A program made the position numbers and the translations under genes. From Dactylis glomerata (lineage: Eukaryota > Streptophyta > Magnoliopsida > Poales > Poaceae), in assembly GCA_007115705.1 (NCBI GenBank), contig QXEO01001810.1, positions 372,001-436,000 on the forward strand: a DNA stretch of 64,000 nucleotides, written 5' to 3'. Shown one piece after another: positions 42,481-53,799 of this stretch. Position 1 is the first letter of the stretch. Each line of letters begins with the position of its first letter. The notes below the pieces were generated by a model, which had not been told where the DNA came from, did not search any database, and saw only the letters and a program-made list of their open reading frames with translations.

Positions 42481-45440
42481 ATGAGAGGCTAACGCTATAA
42501 AGAACTTGAAGTTGACGTAATTTAATTGTTTGTCATGGGAGATCTCCGTGACTCACTCACAAAACAGACACCGCTTTCGCTTTAATAGGTTTGTGCATTG
42601 CTACGGAAGATGAAAAAATACAGTGTTCAAATAATTGTTTCAATTAAAAAATATGTGCCAAACACGATAACACGGGGTTTGAATTCAATTAAAAATGAGT
42701 ATGGATTCTCTCTCCCTCTTATTTTCTCATTGGGCGTTCGTTGGGACTAATGATAGAGCCTTAACTTTGCTGAAAAGAAGAAAATATTGATTACTCACCT
42801 CATCCATTAGTATTTGGACATCAACATCAGTCATTTGGTGCCAAAATTTATGAAACCAAGCTTTCCCTAATCAAAACTAATTGTGTACTCTCTTGTTAAG
42901 GTCTATCTTTCCATACCTATCCATTATACCAGCCACCTTATCTACCAAAGATGCTCAGCTATAAGTATATTAGGCGAGGCGACACTAATTCCTCCGCCTC
43001 CACCTCGCAGTTGGCCCTCTCCCCCCCAATTCTGCCTCCGCCTCCATGCGGCGGCACCACGCCACGCCAGGGCATCCCCGCCCACGTCCTCGCAAATCCC
43101 TCTCTCGTTGTTGTCGTCGGGGTGTTTCCTGACAAAACCGGGGGCGGCATGGCGGTGGTGGCGAGGGCGGTCCACTTCCTTGGTGCTAGTCTAATCCGAT
43201 GTGGGGGAGCCTGCTAGGACCGGTCAACGACCACATGGAGGGGCTTAGCTGGCGGCGAGGCGGTGGTTGCGGCCAGGCCTGATCTCGACCCAAATGGGTT
43301 CTGATGGGTCGTGGCTGCCATGATCTCCTCCCGCTCGGACGTCACCTCATGCTCCTCAACTTCAACATGCAGTTCGAGGATGTCGGGGGCTCTAGCCCTA
43401 GCATGGCTATGGTGGCTTTCTCCTCTGCCAGAGAGGGTCCGCCGGATGGTCTAGGCAGTGAGTTGGGGAGGCACAGATGCTGGTGAAAACCATGCTCCAA
43501 CTCTGGTCGTTGTAGGAGATGGAGGCGTCTACGCGTCGTAACCTTGTTGAAAGCATCGCCACTGAAGGTTGTGTTTTCTCACTCGTGCTACTCTGGGGGA
43601 AACCCAGATGTGGGAATCCGGATCAGACGATGACAACACTTTTAGCATCGTTTACCTCTTGGGGACATCGATTTTCATGGGCAATTACGATCCTGCGGAC
43701 GGCCGGGCCTCCACCTACTGCAGGCGAGGTCGTTCTCCAAGGCCCAGCCGATGGAGAAGACCACGTCCGTCCTGTGGTCGGTGGAGGAGCGCGGAAACCT
43801 CGTCGACCTCACCGAGGACGGCGACGGCATACTGGAGATGAAGAAGGAGGTGAAGGAGGAGTTCTAGAAGGATGCCGCTGTAGAGGATCGGGCGGCGGTG
43901 GCTAATAGTAGTTTCTTTATATTTTAGTTAAATTTGATGTAAACCGTCCAAATCTTGCCTAATCTTCTCGCCGTGGAATATGCACTACGACTACAACCTG
44001 GTCATCTACAACATGGTTGAGTTGTTCGCCTCATCTTTCTGAAGATTCAACATACAAGGCTTACTTTTAGCACCTTAAAATTTTGTTCTCTGTAATCAAT
44101 CCACAGATTTACATTTCTATCGTCTTTAACACATTCTAACTCATGGTTTCTGCTACGGTACACCCCTTCCAATAAATTTAAATAATCATATCCTTGTTAT
44201 AAATTGAGCAAGGATAGTGCCAACCATTACACGAGAGGATAATACATTTGGTACAAATCTATATCACCGTCAGGTATGATCCCTTACGCTCACCTCGTAG
44301 AGTATTTCTTTGGGAAAATAAAAGTATGGGATAAAATACATTTTCGATAGACTTACCTGATCTTCTACCAACATCTTGAAAGAAGTGTAATATTTTTCCT
44401 AGCTGTCGTATAAGCAAGCAGCTATTTTCTTGGGTACAAATTCATCGAGTTAGTAACCACTATAAGAAAAGTCATCTGTTACTGTAAAGGCTAGTATCTT
44501 TTTGTTCAGATTGTTGTTCTTCAGGGTTCAGGCTGCGGGCATGAACTTGCCTTCCCATCTCCAGTAATGGCATGATCCCGCCCATAGATGGGGAAAGGCT
44601 AGAGACTCAAATACTTAAATTATGTCGGCTTAATATCTCGGCGCAATATCTTGTATAATGTAAGGAAAGCACCTTCTTCCCCCTAGCAGTTGACATATGT
44701 GGAGATCATAGAGATGGTCCCCTTTCCCGAGATAAATCCTAATTAAATTCAGTACAATTCCTCAAATCAGATCTTTCTAATTAATGATTATGATGGAGCA
44801 GAGATGGGCTCGATGTGAGGTGCCATAGGCCATGCGATGTAGCGCCGCCCGCCATGGCTGCAAACCCAAGCTGGCGTTGGTTGGTTTGGGACGCCATGAA
44901 CACAATCCCGAGCTTGCGGCCTCGCACCACCGGCCATGGTCGCGGCACCTGCCATGGCAATACCAGTAAGCTGGCGGTAGTAGGATTTGGATGCCATGGC
45001 TTTGAACTCGATCTCGCGCCGCTGTTCATAGCCCGTCCACGCACCTGCTAGCCCTCACCATAGGCCCCGAACTCACCTATACGGGAAAGCGGCGAAGGAT
45101 CTCGATGAATAGAGGAGGTCGGCACGGTGACGGGCTGATGGTAGAGAAGCTAGGAACGAGGGATGTTTGTTTAAGTCAGTTTGATCTCAACCTCCTGACC
45201 GAATATGCGGTGAAACTCGAAGGACCGATCCACAATTTAAGGACAGAAAAATCGATTGCTCTTTTACATGAGGTCAAACGAGAGGGTGCTCGCGGCATTG
45301 TTTGTAACTAAAAATAGATAATGAACCATTTTTTTTATTTATTAGTGGCATTGGTGGGTAATTTGTTGTTCTGTTTGAGGGCAAAATCAAACACCGGACA
45401 CTGCTTTTCGCTTTAATAGTAAAGATAAAGCGACCAAGCG
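42481..45440. other. Intergenic with possible gene fragments; direct repeat CGCTTTAATAG at both ends
   Basis: GACACCGCTTTCGCTTTAATAG (about 42567-42588) and GGACACTGCTTTTCGCTTTAATAG (about 45395-45418) bracket 2.8 kb. The inside has GC-rich patches (43000-43500 and 43680-43870), unlike the AT-rich surroundings, that look like exon fragments. One gives a 38-codon frame at 43751-43867 (MEKTTSVLWSVEERGNLVDL...). A Helitron-type or other capture element is possible, but no proper terminus was found. Confidence 0.35.
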
Positions 45441-45499
45441 AGGACACATAAATAGCAGTCTCGCGTTGGGGTTTCCTTGTTTTCCCGTTCCCGTTTGTT

Positions 45500-47790
45500 G
45501 GCTTTTTTTTTTTACTTTTTCTTCTTTCTTAAATTTTTTCTTTTTATGTGTTTTCTTTGGTACTTTTTAGGTTTTTTAATTTCTAAAAATGCTGCACCTT
45601 CTAACGAGACTAAAATGTTGTCCCTTTTTTATATACTTGTGTAGTCGTGTTTCGCGGATTAAATTTTTGTTTCTTCTTTTCTAGTCAGTTTGTTTCGCGA
45701 ACTAAATTTTATTTCTAATTTGTAGTAGTGAATTATTTCGCGGACTAAATTTATTTCTTATTTGTAGTTGTGAATTGTTTCACAGACTAAAATTTTGGCC
45801 CCTCTTTACAGTCGTGACTTGTTTCGGGGACTAATATTTTTATTCTTCTTTGTAGTCATGAATTGTTCGGACTAATATTTTGTTCCTTCTTTTCTAAGGT
45901 TAAATGTTTCATAGAATATTTTTTGTGTTCCTTCTTTGTGGTCATGAATTGTTCTACGGACTAATTTTTTTGTCCTCTGTCAAGTTATATTTTGTTTCCG
46001 GAACACTAATGTTTTTGTTCCTTTTTTGTAGCCATGATGTTCCATGACCATATTTTTTTCATTCTTTATTTTTGTAGTCATGATTTGTTTTGAGGATGAA
46101 TTTTTGTACCTTATTTGTAGTCGTGAATTATTCCACAGACTAACTTTTTGTTCCTTTCATTTGTAGTTGTGACTTGTTCCTCAGACTAATTTTGTGTTCC
46201 CCATGTAGTCGTATATTGTTTCGCGGCCCAAATTTTTGTTCCCTCTCCGGTTGTGAGTTGTTCTATGAACACATTTTTTTGTTCCTTCTATTTTGTAGTC
46301 GAAATTTTGTTCCACAAACTAAATTTTTATTCCCTATGTAGACTTGATTTTTTCCGTGACTTAATTTTTTCTTCCCTCTTGGTCGTGTTTGTTGCGCGAA
46401 CACAATTTTTTTGTTCCTTCTTTTTGTAGTCATGATTTGTTTCGTGGACTAAAATTTTGCCTTCTTATAGTCCTGAATTGTTTTGTAGAATAATTTTTTG
46501 TTCCTTCTTTCTAGTCATAAATTGTTCCATAGACTAATTTTTAATCCCTTACTTTTAGGTTTGAATTGTTCCACAAACTAACTTTTTGTTCTTTTGTAGT
46601 CATGAATTGTTCCACGACGTAATTCTCCATTCCCTCTTTGGTTGTAATTGTTCCCAAACACTAATATTTTGTTCCTTCTTTTTAGTTGTAAATTGTTCCA
46701 CAAACATAATATTTTCCCCCTTCTATTGTAGTAATGATTTGTTCCACGACGTAATTCTACATTCCCTCTCTGGTTGTAATTGTTCCCAAACACTAATATT
46801 TTGTTCCTTCTTTTTAGTTGTAAATTGTTCCTTCTTTTCTAGTCTGCTTTGCTTCGCGGACTAAATTTTATTTCTTCTTTGTAGTAGTAAATTATTTTGC
46901 GGACTAACTCTATTTAGTGATTTGTTCCGCGGACTAAAATTTTGGCCCTCTTAATAGTTGCGAATTGTTCCGGGGACTAATATTTTGTTCCTTCTTTCTA
47001 GTCATGAATTGTTCGGACTAATATTTTGTTCCTTCTTTTCTAAGTTTAAATTGTTTCATAGAATATTTTTTGTGTTCCTTCTTTGTGGTCATGAATTGTT
47101 CTATGGGCTATAATTTTGTCCCCCCCTCAGGTTATAATTTTTTGCCGGAATACTAATGTTTTTGTTCTTTCTTTGTAAACATGATGTTCCGTGAACATAT
47201 TTTTTTCATTCTTTATATTTGTAGTCATGATTTGTTTTGAGGATGATTTTTTGTCCCTTATTTGTAGTCGTGAATTATTGCACTTGTGTTCCTTTCTTTT
47301 GTAGTTGTGACTTGTTCTGCGGAGTAATTTTGTGTTCCCCATGTTGTCATAAATTGTTCAGTGGCCCAAATTTTTCTTCCCTCTCCGGTTGTGAGTTGTT
47401 CCACGAACACATTTTTTGTTCCTTCTATTGTGTAGTCGAGATTTTGTTCCCTCTCCATTCCCTCTCTGGTTTTAATTGTTCCCAAACACTAATATTTTCT
47501 TCCTTCTTTTTAGTTGTAAATTGCTCCACGAACATATTTTTCCCTTTCTTTTGTAGTCATGATTTCTTCCCTGTAGTAATTCTCTATTCCCTCTCTGGTT
47601 GTAATTGTTCCCAAACACTAATAATTTGTTCCTTCTTTTTAGTTGTAAATTGTTCCACAAATATATTTTTTTCCTTCTTTTGTAGTCATGATTTGTTCCA
47701 CGGAGCAATTTTTTGTCCCTTCTTTTCGAGGTTTCAATTGTTCCATGGACTAATTTTTATTCTCGTCTTGATTTTTTCCGTGGACTAATC
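45500..47790. repeat. Degenerate minisatellite array, about 2.3 kb, with higher-order duplication
   Basis: The basic unit is about 45-60 bp and reads roughly TTTTTGTTCCTTCTTTTGTAGTC + ATGAATTGTTCCACGGACTAA, with roughly 40 diverged copies. Larger periods are superimposed. TTGTTCCACGACGTAATTCT repeats after 132 bp (46607 and 46739). A block of more than 250 bp recurs about 1.15 kb downstream (near 45880 and 47025, and TCTTTTCTAGTC near 45678 and 46833). Frames of up to 183 codons through it are by-products of the repeat. Confidence 0.85.
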
Positions 47791-47828
47791 CTTTATTCAA
47801 GAGGGGTTGTGAGCGCAAAGTAAAACTA

Positions 47829-47931
47829 TATATCTCTCCGTTCCATAAAATATATCATTAATATAAATATATCTGGACACATTTTAGTGCTAGATATATT
47901 CATATTAGCGACACATTTTATAGGAGAGAGT
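47829..47931. mobile_element. Degenerate Stowaway-like MITE, about 100 bp
   Basis: The left end ATATCTCTCCGTTCCATAAAATAT and the right end ACATTTTATAGGAGAGAGTACT are imperfect inverted repeats of the Stowaway type, with TA at both borders. The inside is palindromic (ATATATCTGGACACATTTTAG...CTAGATATATTC). Confidence 0.6.
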
Positions 47932-48786
47932 ACTAATTAAAGCAGCACATACTTTGCTAATAAAGCCCGCTAGATACCTCCAGCTACCTTGCAAAGTAGT
48001 ACTGTACAAAACACCTACTTTGTATTGTTGCATGCATCTGTCCGTCGTGTCACGTGTATTGGTCCGGCTGATGCATGCTTTCGACACATTCCGAGCGTAG
48101 CAGGTTTGGCCTATGTCCCACGTCTGCGTCAAGTGCAGTGCAGCCGGGTGTTGTTTAGACTTTAGACTTTAGTTCCACATCGAAACTTTACAGAAAAACA
48201 GACCGGTTTATATACCCCGCCCTGCCAACCGTCGTACGAGCGAGCTGTTCGAACAAAGCGGAATACAAGAAAGGCAATCCACGCGATGAAGCTACGGGGC
48301 GGGCTGGCCCAACCAGGCTGAACCAGTGCAAGGGAGCACCCGGACCCATGAGAAAATCATAACGAGAGGAGGGGGATTCCCCTTAAAATGGGCCACAAAT
48401 CAATCAGCCGAAGTGGGCGGAACGGAAGCACGGAAACGCTCGGGCGCCAGGGAGGAGGACCCTCCGCTCTCCACAGGATATTTGTGAACAATCGAGTTTG
48501 ACAATACGAGAGGCGACGCCCCCGCGCTTCGGCGCTTGCGAGTTGCGACGCATGGTGCAAAGCTGGTGTCCGGACGGACCTCCTGCTATTTTAGGGGCAA
48601 GCGTTTTCGCTGTGCGCACCTGTTCATGGAAGTCTCTGTTCCATGTAGAAAAAAAAAAACCCGAATGAATATTCAATCCCAAAACGTACAACATGATATG
48701 ATCATACAAGTATGTTTCCGCAGAGTATGTAAGATCTGAACCGATCAAACAATACGATACAAGTATATTTTCACGGAACATGGTGG
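47932..48786. other. 3' flank of the MBOAT gene, no other feature
   Basis: No additional gene or repeat end is recognised. The first few hundred bases 3' of the gene (minus-strand sense) are expected to hold its 3' UTR; a clear polyadenylation signal was not assigned. Confidence 0.4.
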
Positions 48787-49830
48787 TCAGCGGGTCGACA
48801 AAACGGGACCGGCGGCACCGGCGAGCCACCGGCCGGCCTGCTCCATGAGCACTACCATGCCCTGGAGATCCTGCAGCACGAGCTCGTGCAAGCCCCCCAT
48901 CCACATGGCCGGGATGAAGAGCCAGAACCCCGTCCCGACCACGAACGCCAGCGTGAGCGGCACCGCCACAACCCGCGGCGGGCGCCACCACCCGGCATGC
49001 CGTCCCCACCACGCCTCCGCCGCGGTGCACGCTCCATGGAGCACGAAAAAGGCGGTGATGTCGCCGCTGGGCGGCAGCCTCATCATGTAGTAAAAGATCA
49101 GGTCGTGCATGACCCCGGAGACGAGGAAGGACGCCAGGACGCCGGCCGCTTCGCCGAAGCGCGCGCGCACCGGGCCGTACACCGACGGCCGGAGGATGGC
49201 GGGCACCATGAGGTTCCACCGCCTGCCCCAGAAGTCCCGCAGCGACGATGCCAGGTACGGCCTGTCCACCAGCGGCTCCATCTCCATCCCCAGTACGCCG
49301 TGGATCATGGCGTGGACCGAGGCCAGGAGGAGCTCTATGGAGAGGTAGTTAGTCACGGCAGTAATGAGGAGGATCTGCCACCGGCTCATCGCCTCTTTGA
49401 ACTGAAACGCGTAGATGATGAAGGGGATAACGGCGCCGGAGAAGAGGATCTTTCCGGTAGAGGTCGAAGCGGGATCTTTCTTTGCTGTTCCGGACGTGGA
49501 CTGCCGGAGCTTGACGGGTAAAGAGGCGGAGCAGACGAAGTGGATGAGGGGAAGGGACGGGTCAAGTGGACCCCGACCGGCGGCGAGGAGAAGGAGCTTA
49601 AAGCTGCCGAGCCAGCTGAGGAAGAAGGCGGAGCAGCCGCGGAAAGCGGCGGTGGAGAAGGCGAAGGGGATCCCGTAGAAAAGCACGACGGCCGGCAGAA
49701 GAGCGGAAAGGCGACCCACGCCTGGGCTAATGCGCGCGGCGGCCATGCGGGCGTACGACATGGCCACCCAAACCGCAAACGAGACCTTCAAGACGCTCCC
49801 GAGCTCGCCGTCCATGAGCGCCGCCGCCAT
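48787..49830 (-). CDS. Wax synthase-like / sterol O-acyltransferase-like MBOAT protein (347 aa)
   Basis: This is a single-exon frame of 347 residues with no damage, GC-rich as grass genes often are. About eight hydrophobic segments fit a multi-pass ER membrane protein. Diagnostic motifs are DFWGRRWNLMVP (199-210) and SGVMHDLIFYYM (238-249, with the MBOAT histidine at 242). Length and the opening ELGSVLKVSFAVWVAMSYAR match plant wax synthase/ASAT1-type proteins (probable long-chain-alcohol O-fatty-acyltransferases). These esterify fatty alcohols or sterols using acyl-CoA. ATG 49830 is used; the Met at residue 6 (MDGELGS) is an equally plausible start because relatives usually begin M(E/D)xELGS. 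The substrate cannot be told from sequence. It is the only ordinary host gene recognised here. Confidence 0.88.
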   Translation of the reverse strand: MAAALMDGELGSVLKVSFAVWVAMSYARMAAARISPGVGRLSALLPAVVLFYGIPFAFSTAAFRGCSAFFLSWLGSFKLLLLAAGRGPLDPSLPLIHFVCSASLPVKLRQSTSGTAKKDPASTSTGKILFSGAVIPFIIYAFQFKEAMSRWQILLITAVTNYLSIELLLASVHAMIHGVLGMEMEPLVDRPYLASSLRDFWGRRWNLMVPAILRPSVYGPVRARFGEAAGVLASFLVSGVMHDLIFYYMMRLPPSGDITAFFVLHGACTAAEAWWGRHAGWWRPPRVVAVPLTLAFVVGTGFWLFIPAMWMGGLHELVLQDLQGMVVLMEQAGRWLAGAAGPVLSTR

Positions 49831-50136
49831 TATTGTGGTGAGCGCGAAGGAAACAGTATCCTATCGTCCTGTTAAAGGTGATGTTTGGGGCGATTGGCTC
49901 AACTGGACCATGTTCGACATAATTCCCTTGTCGAGACGCTATTCCCACGTTTGGCAGGCATCGGCGAATTTCAAGCCTCTCGAGTGTGTACATCTGTATC
50001 GACTAAACCATGTTACCTAACAAAGAGCGATGGGCAATGGAGTCCATACCACCTCTCCCGCAAAAAAAAGAGTCCATACCACCTGATGGTGATATCTTGA
50101 AGATTAACTCCGATGCCTCGTTTAGTGAAGAAGATA
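49831..50136. other. Upstream region of the MBOAT gene, truncated by a MULE-type insertion
   Basis: Only about 300 bp separate the gene start from the insertion at 50137. No convincing TATA box was found on the minus strand; the promoter may continue beyond the inserted element at 51437. Confidence 0.4.
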
Positions 50137-51427
50137 GGGAATTGCTAGTTCTCAGCTAGCTGAGAAGTAGGTTAGCGCTCAGTCAATCTGCATATCGTTG
50201 GATTGCTTTTGTCGTTAAGATTGGTGATGTTTCTGTTTCAAAAAAAGATTGGTGATGTTTCCGTATGTTGTGGGTTGGCCCATTTGTCTTTTATTTCTTG
50301 TCTATGATGTTGTAGTGTTGGCCTTTTATTATTTTGGTGGGCTACTAAGTCAGGACGTTGTCATAGCTCTTCCCAGCCTGCATATAATTGTTTTATTTTT
50401 TTGGCTGCTAACTTTTCATTTATAGTGTATGCACTTTTACTTATTTTTCTTGTTAACTTTTGCGATGCAGTTACAAGAATTTTGCCGTGTGCGTCTTTTG
50501 CTCTCTACTATCTTCTAAGTAAAAAAACTTTCCTGCTGAAAGTGGCTTTTTCTAGTGATTTTTTCAGTTACAAGTGAGGTTGCAACTGGTATTTTCATCA
50601 GTGTTGTTGCAATTGAGATTTTTTTCAATTATAAGCGGGATTTTAACTGAGATGATTTCTCCAGTTGCGAGCGAGGTTGCAACTAAGATGATTTCTCCAC
50701 TTACAAATGGGGTTGCAACTGAGACGATTTCTTTAGTTGCAAGCGGGGTTGCAACTGAGATGATGTGGGGTTGCAACTGAGATGAGATGATTTCTCCAGT
50801 TACAAACGGGGGTTGCAAAGATGATTTCTCCAATTGCAAGCGGGGTTGCAACTGAGATGATTTCTCTAGTTGCAAGCAAAGTTGAAATTGAGATAATTAA
50901 TTTTTCCAGTTGCAAGCGGGGTTGCAATTGAGATGACTTGTCCGGTTAAGATTGAGATTTTTTCAATTGCGAGCGGGATTTTAAATGAGATTTTTTAAGT
51001 TACAAATGAGGTTGTAACTCAGATTTTCTAGTTGTAGGTAGGGTTGCAATTAAAAGAATTCTAGTTACAACCAGGATTGCAACCGAGAAAAAAAAAATTC
51101 TAACACGTGTCTAGATGTGAGTTGCAAGTGCTGGGTACAGTTGAAATGCAAAAATCTCAAGATTACATATACATCGTGTTACATGCAATCTGCGTATGTA
51201 CGCATATGCCTATAGGCTACAGTCAAACGCGAGTGGCGCGCGTCCGCACACTCAACCTATTTTGATTGCTCAATGAGTGAGCTTGGCCATCGAGAGATAG
51301 CCAGCGTGAGTCACTTTTTGTTTCCTTACTCGCGCATATAGCATGGAGAAAATCAAGTGGGCGCTAGGTGACCTCAGCTGACTGAGAATTAGCTTAATTC
51401 TCAGGCAGCTGAGCATTAGAGGGACCC
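50137..51427. mobile_element. Non-autonomous MULE, 1291 bp, TSD AAGAAGATA
   Basis: The 9-bp duplication AAGAAGATA is perfect (50128-50136 and 51428-51436). The ends form an imperfect inverted repeat of about 50 bp (GGGAATTGCTAGTTCTCAGC against GGGTCCCTCTAATGCTCAGC, then CTGAGAA and CTCAGTCA blocks). The interior has no ORF and is mostly a minisatellite (50560-51085). It lies about 300 bp upstream of the MBOAT start codon. Confidence 0.88.
50560..51085. repeat. Minisatellite GTTGCAACTGAGATGATTTCTCCAGT
   Basis: About a dozen diverged units of 30-45 bp read roughly GTTGCAACTGAGATGATTT + CTCCAGTTGCAAGCGGG. Each unit contains the palindromic word GTTGCAAC. The array fills the middle of the MULE-type element. 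Confidence 0.85.
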
Positions 51428-51507
51428 AAGAAGATATGCATGTCGTGGCCTGGTACTCTAGTCCGACTGTCCGAGCACAAGCATTATCTTACTGAAAAGA
51501 TAACTAT

Positions 51508-52647
51508 TGTTTGGATGCATAGAAATGATTTCTAGAATTGAATTGAGTGATAATTCCAAATTCAATGTAGAAAGGAAATGGGTTACAATTCAAATTTTGT
51601 TGTTTGGATGGCTGGGAATTTGATGTTGGAAACATAGGATGGTACCCATTTCCAATTCTTGTTTGGATGTACAAACCATAGAATTGGATGTTTTTTTTGA
51701 GTTTGGACAATATAAATTTGCGTACATATATAAATAGTCGCACTTGCATATTCAAATATGTAAATAGTATTTTACACACATAATAATTTTAAAATAATCA
51801 GAATAAGATGATAAGAATGAACATGGCATATAGATTTTATTTTTTTCTTGATAATCTGCAAATCATATCCGTCAACTGAAGGAGTTTACAACAGCAAAAA
51901 AAAAATGAAAAGCGAACACGCAAGTGGCTATCAACATGTGAGATAATAGTTTAAAGCAGAAACAGTGAAACACAACCACACGCAAGTGGCTATAGACATG
52001 GTGCCGGCTCAAGTTATTGTCATATTCATTACTGCTCTACAGCTTCAGGACAAAGGTCTAGATGCATCGATCCCAAATCAGCACCAGGACTATCCACCGC
52101 GGCGGAGCTCTCTAGATGCTCTACCTTTATCCAACTCTCTGGATGCTACGATATGGAGGGCCAGGAAAGAGTCCAGGGAATCAGCTATACCGACTGCCAC
52201 CAGGAGCCCCCGACCGCCGCACTCGACCGACCAGCCGCCGATTTGCACCAAACCATGTTCAGGCTGCGGAGAGGACGGGAGATGCGCTGGCTATTAGACA
52301 GGACGGACGAGGGAGGAGACCGGTAGGCTGGGGGAGACGAGGAAGGAGGGAGGAGACGAGGAAGGAGGGAGGAGAGGTGGCGGAGCATCACCTATTCCGG
52401 CCGCCGCCGCGGAGCGCTAAATGCGAGCGAGAGGAAGGTGAGAGAGGAGGAAGCAGTGGGCTTCGTTTCCAACCGATTTCGGAGCATATGGGGTCGGAAA
52501 CGTGCGACGCTTAAGCTGGAATTCGGGAACGTCTGATGAAATTCGGGCCCAAATTCTGGGTTCAATTTCCACGCCACTCCAAACGGTAGAATTCGGGTGC
52601 GAATTCTTGAATTCCTAATTCTAGGCCCAATTCTATACATCCAAACA
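51508..52647. mobile_element. DNA-transposon-like element with TGTTTGGATG ends, about 1.1 kb
   Basis: TGTTTGGATGCATAGAA at the left and TTCTATACATCCAAACA at the right are inverted repeats. Further inverted similarity (TAGAATTG/CAATTCTA) and additional internal TGTTTGGATG copies (near 51600 and 51660) lie in the subterminal zone. No transposase is present. The part 52080-52480 is GC-rich with two copies of GAGACGAGGAAGGAGGGAG (52337-52376). No clear target duplication was found. Confidence 0.5.
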
Positions 52648-53313
52648 GGGTAGCAGATCAAGTGCGATCCCGTTAGACCTAGGCAGAGGAGATTGTGCAC
52701 GACATGTGCGATCAAGGATGTGCCCCGTTGATGCACGTAAAATACATATATGAACTTTGTAGTTTATTATATTATATTTCTTTTATATTTGATCTTTTTA
52801 TTAAGGACCTAGACCTGTTTATCATTAATTTTAGAAAAAACTTAAATGATCCCCTTTATTTTGACTTTAACTATGCAGAACAAGAATCTTTTTTTTTTGC
52901 GTATTTTTAGGTTTGAGGCACCTTTTTTATTTCAAACGGACCTAATATATTTTACATTATTTTTTGCAAGTAAACATACTAGATAAAAAGAAGAAGTTAA
53001 CATGAATCGCCACGAGGAAAGAAACAGGACCCACCATGCGGCCCCAACTCTGGCAGCATGGTGGGGTTCAACTTCCCCTCATGGGCCCTTTTCTAGCTTT
53101 TTTTTGACTCTACGGATCCCTTTGGACCTAATACCGACTATATATACGTCCTCTCAGGCGATTTCGTGATGGTGCGGTGGAGAAACACAAAACAACGGAT
53201 TTAAAGACTGCAAGATAGGAGGGAAACGCTGCGGAAGCGAACCCGGTTTCCCATTCATCACCATCAACACCATCTCCTTCATAACCATGATGAAAAGGGA
53301 GTAGTTCATCCCT
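52648..53313. other. Intergenic, no feature recognised
   Basis: AT-rich sequence between the TGTTTGGATG element and the second CACTA element. No coding frame or repeat border is supported. Confidence 0.4.
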
Positions 53314-53799
53314 CACTACCGGAAAATGCAACGGCGCCGTGTTCTAAAACTCTGCCTTGTGGCTTCCCAACGCGGAACACGGCAGAGAAGCTATCTACCA
53401 AGTGGGTCCCATATAAACATACGGCAGACATCACCCACACGGGACAGGGCCAACAAGACACACGAGAAAGATTAATACATGGCAAAAACACACAAAAACA
53501 CACGGCAAAGATCAAGATCACGGCAAATATTAGGTTTTTGGATTTTCCTTCCTGCGCCGGCCAACATTTTTTCCTGCTAAAGTGTTTGCCGTGTGTATGC
53601 TGATAGGACACACGACAAACACTGTTTTTTCCGATTCCTTCGTTCCCGCGCCAAATGCCTTGGCCTTTCCCGCTCCTTCTTTCCCTTTGTTGCCGTATCA
53701 TAGGTTTAATTTTTTTCCCACAACTAGGTCAAATAAAATGACGCCACGTGAAGGTCTTGTAATTTTTTGATTTTTTTGAAATAGTTAAGCCCGATTTTT

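Noticed and set aside
46578..47788. Several frames of 70-183 codons on both strands
   Set aside because: They follow the minisatellite period, are Cys/Phe- or Lys/Asn-rich repeats, and have no start context or domain.
45500..47790. Possible CRISPR-like array
   Set aside because: Repeats are diverged, contiguous, without unique spacers of constant length, and the DNA is plant nuclear.
48404..49219. 271-aa minus-strand frame and a 211-aa plus-strand frame (48886-49521)
   Set aside because: They are other-frame shadows of the MBOAT gene; only the 347-aa frame has family motifs.
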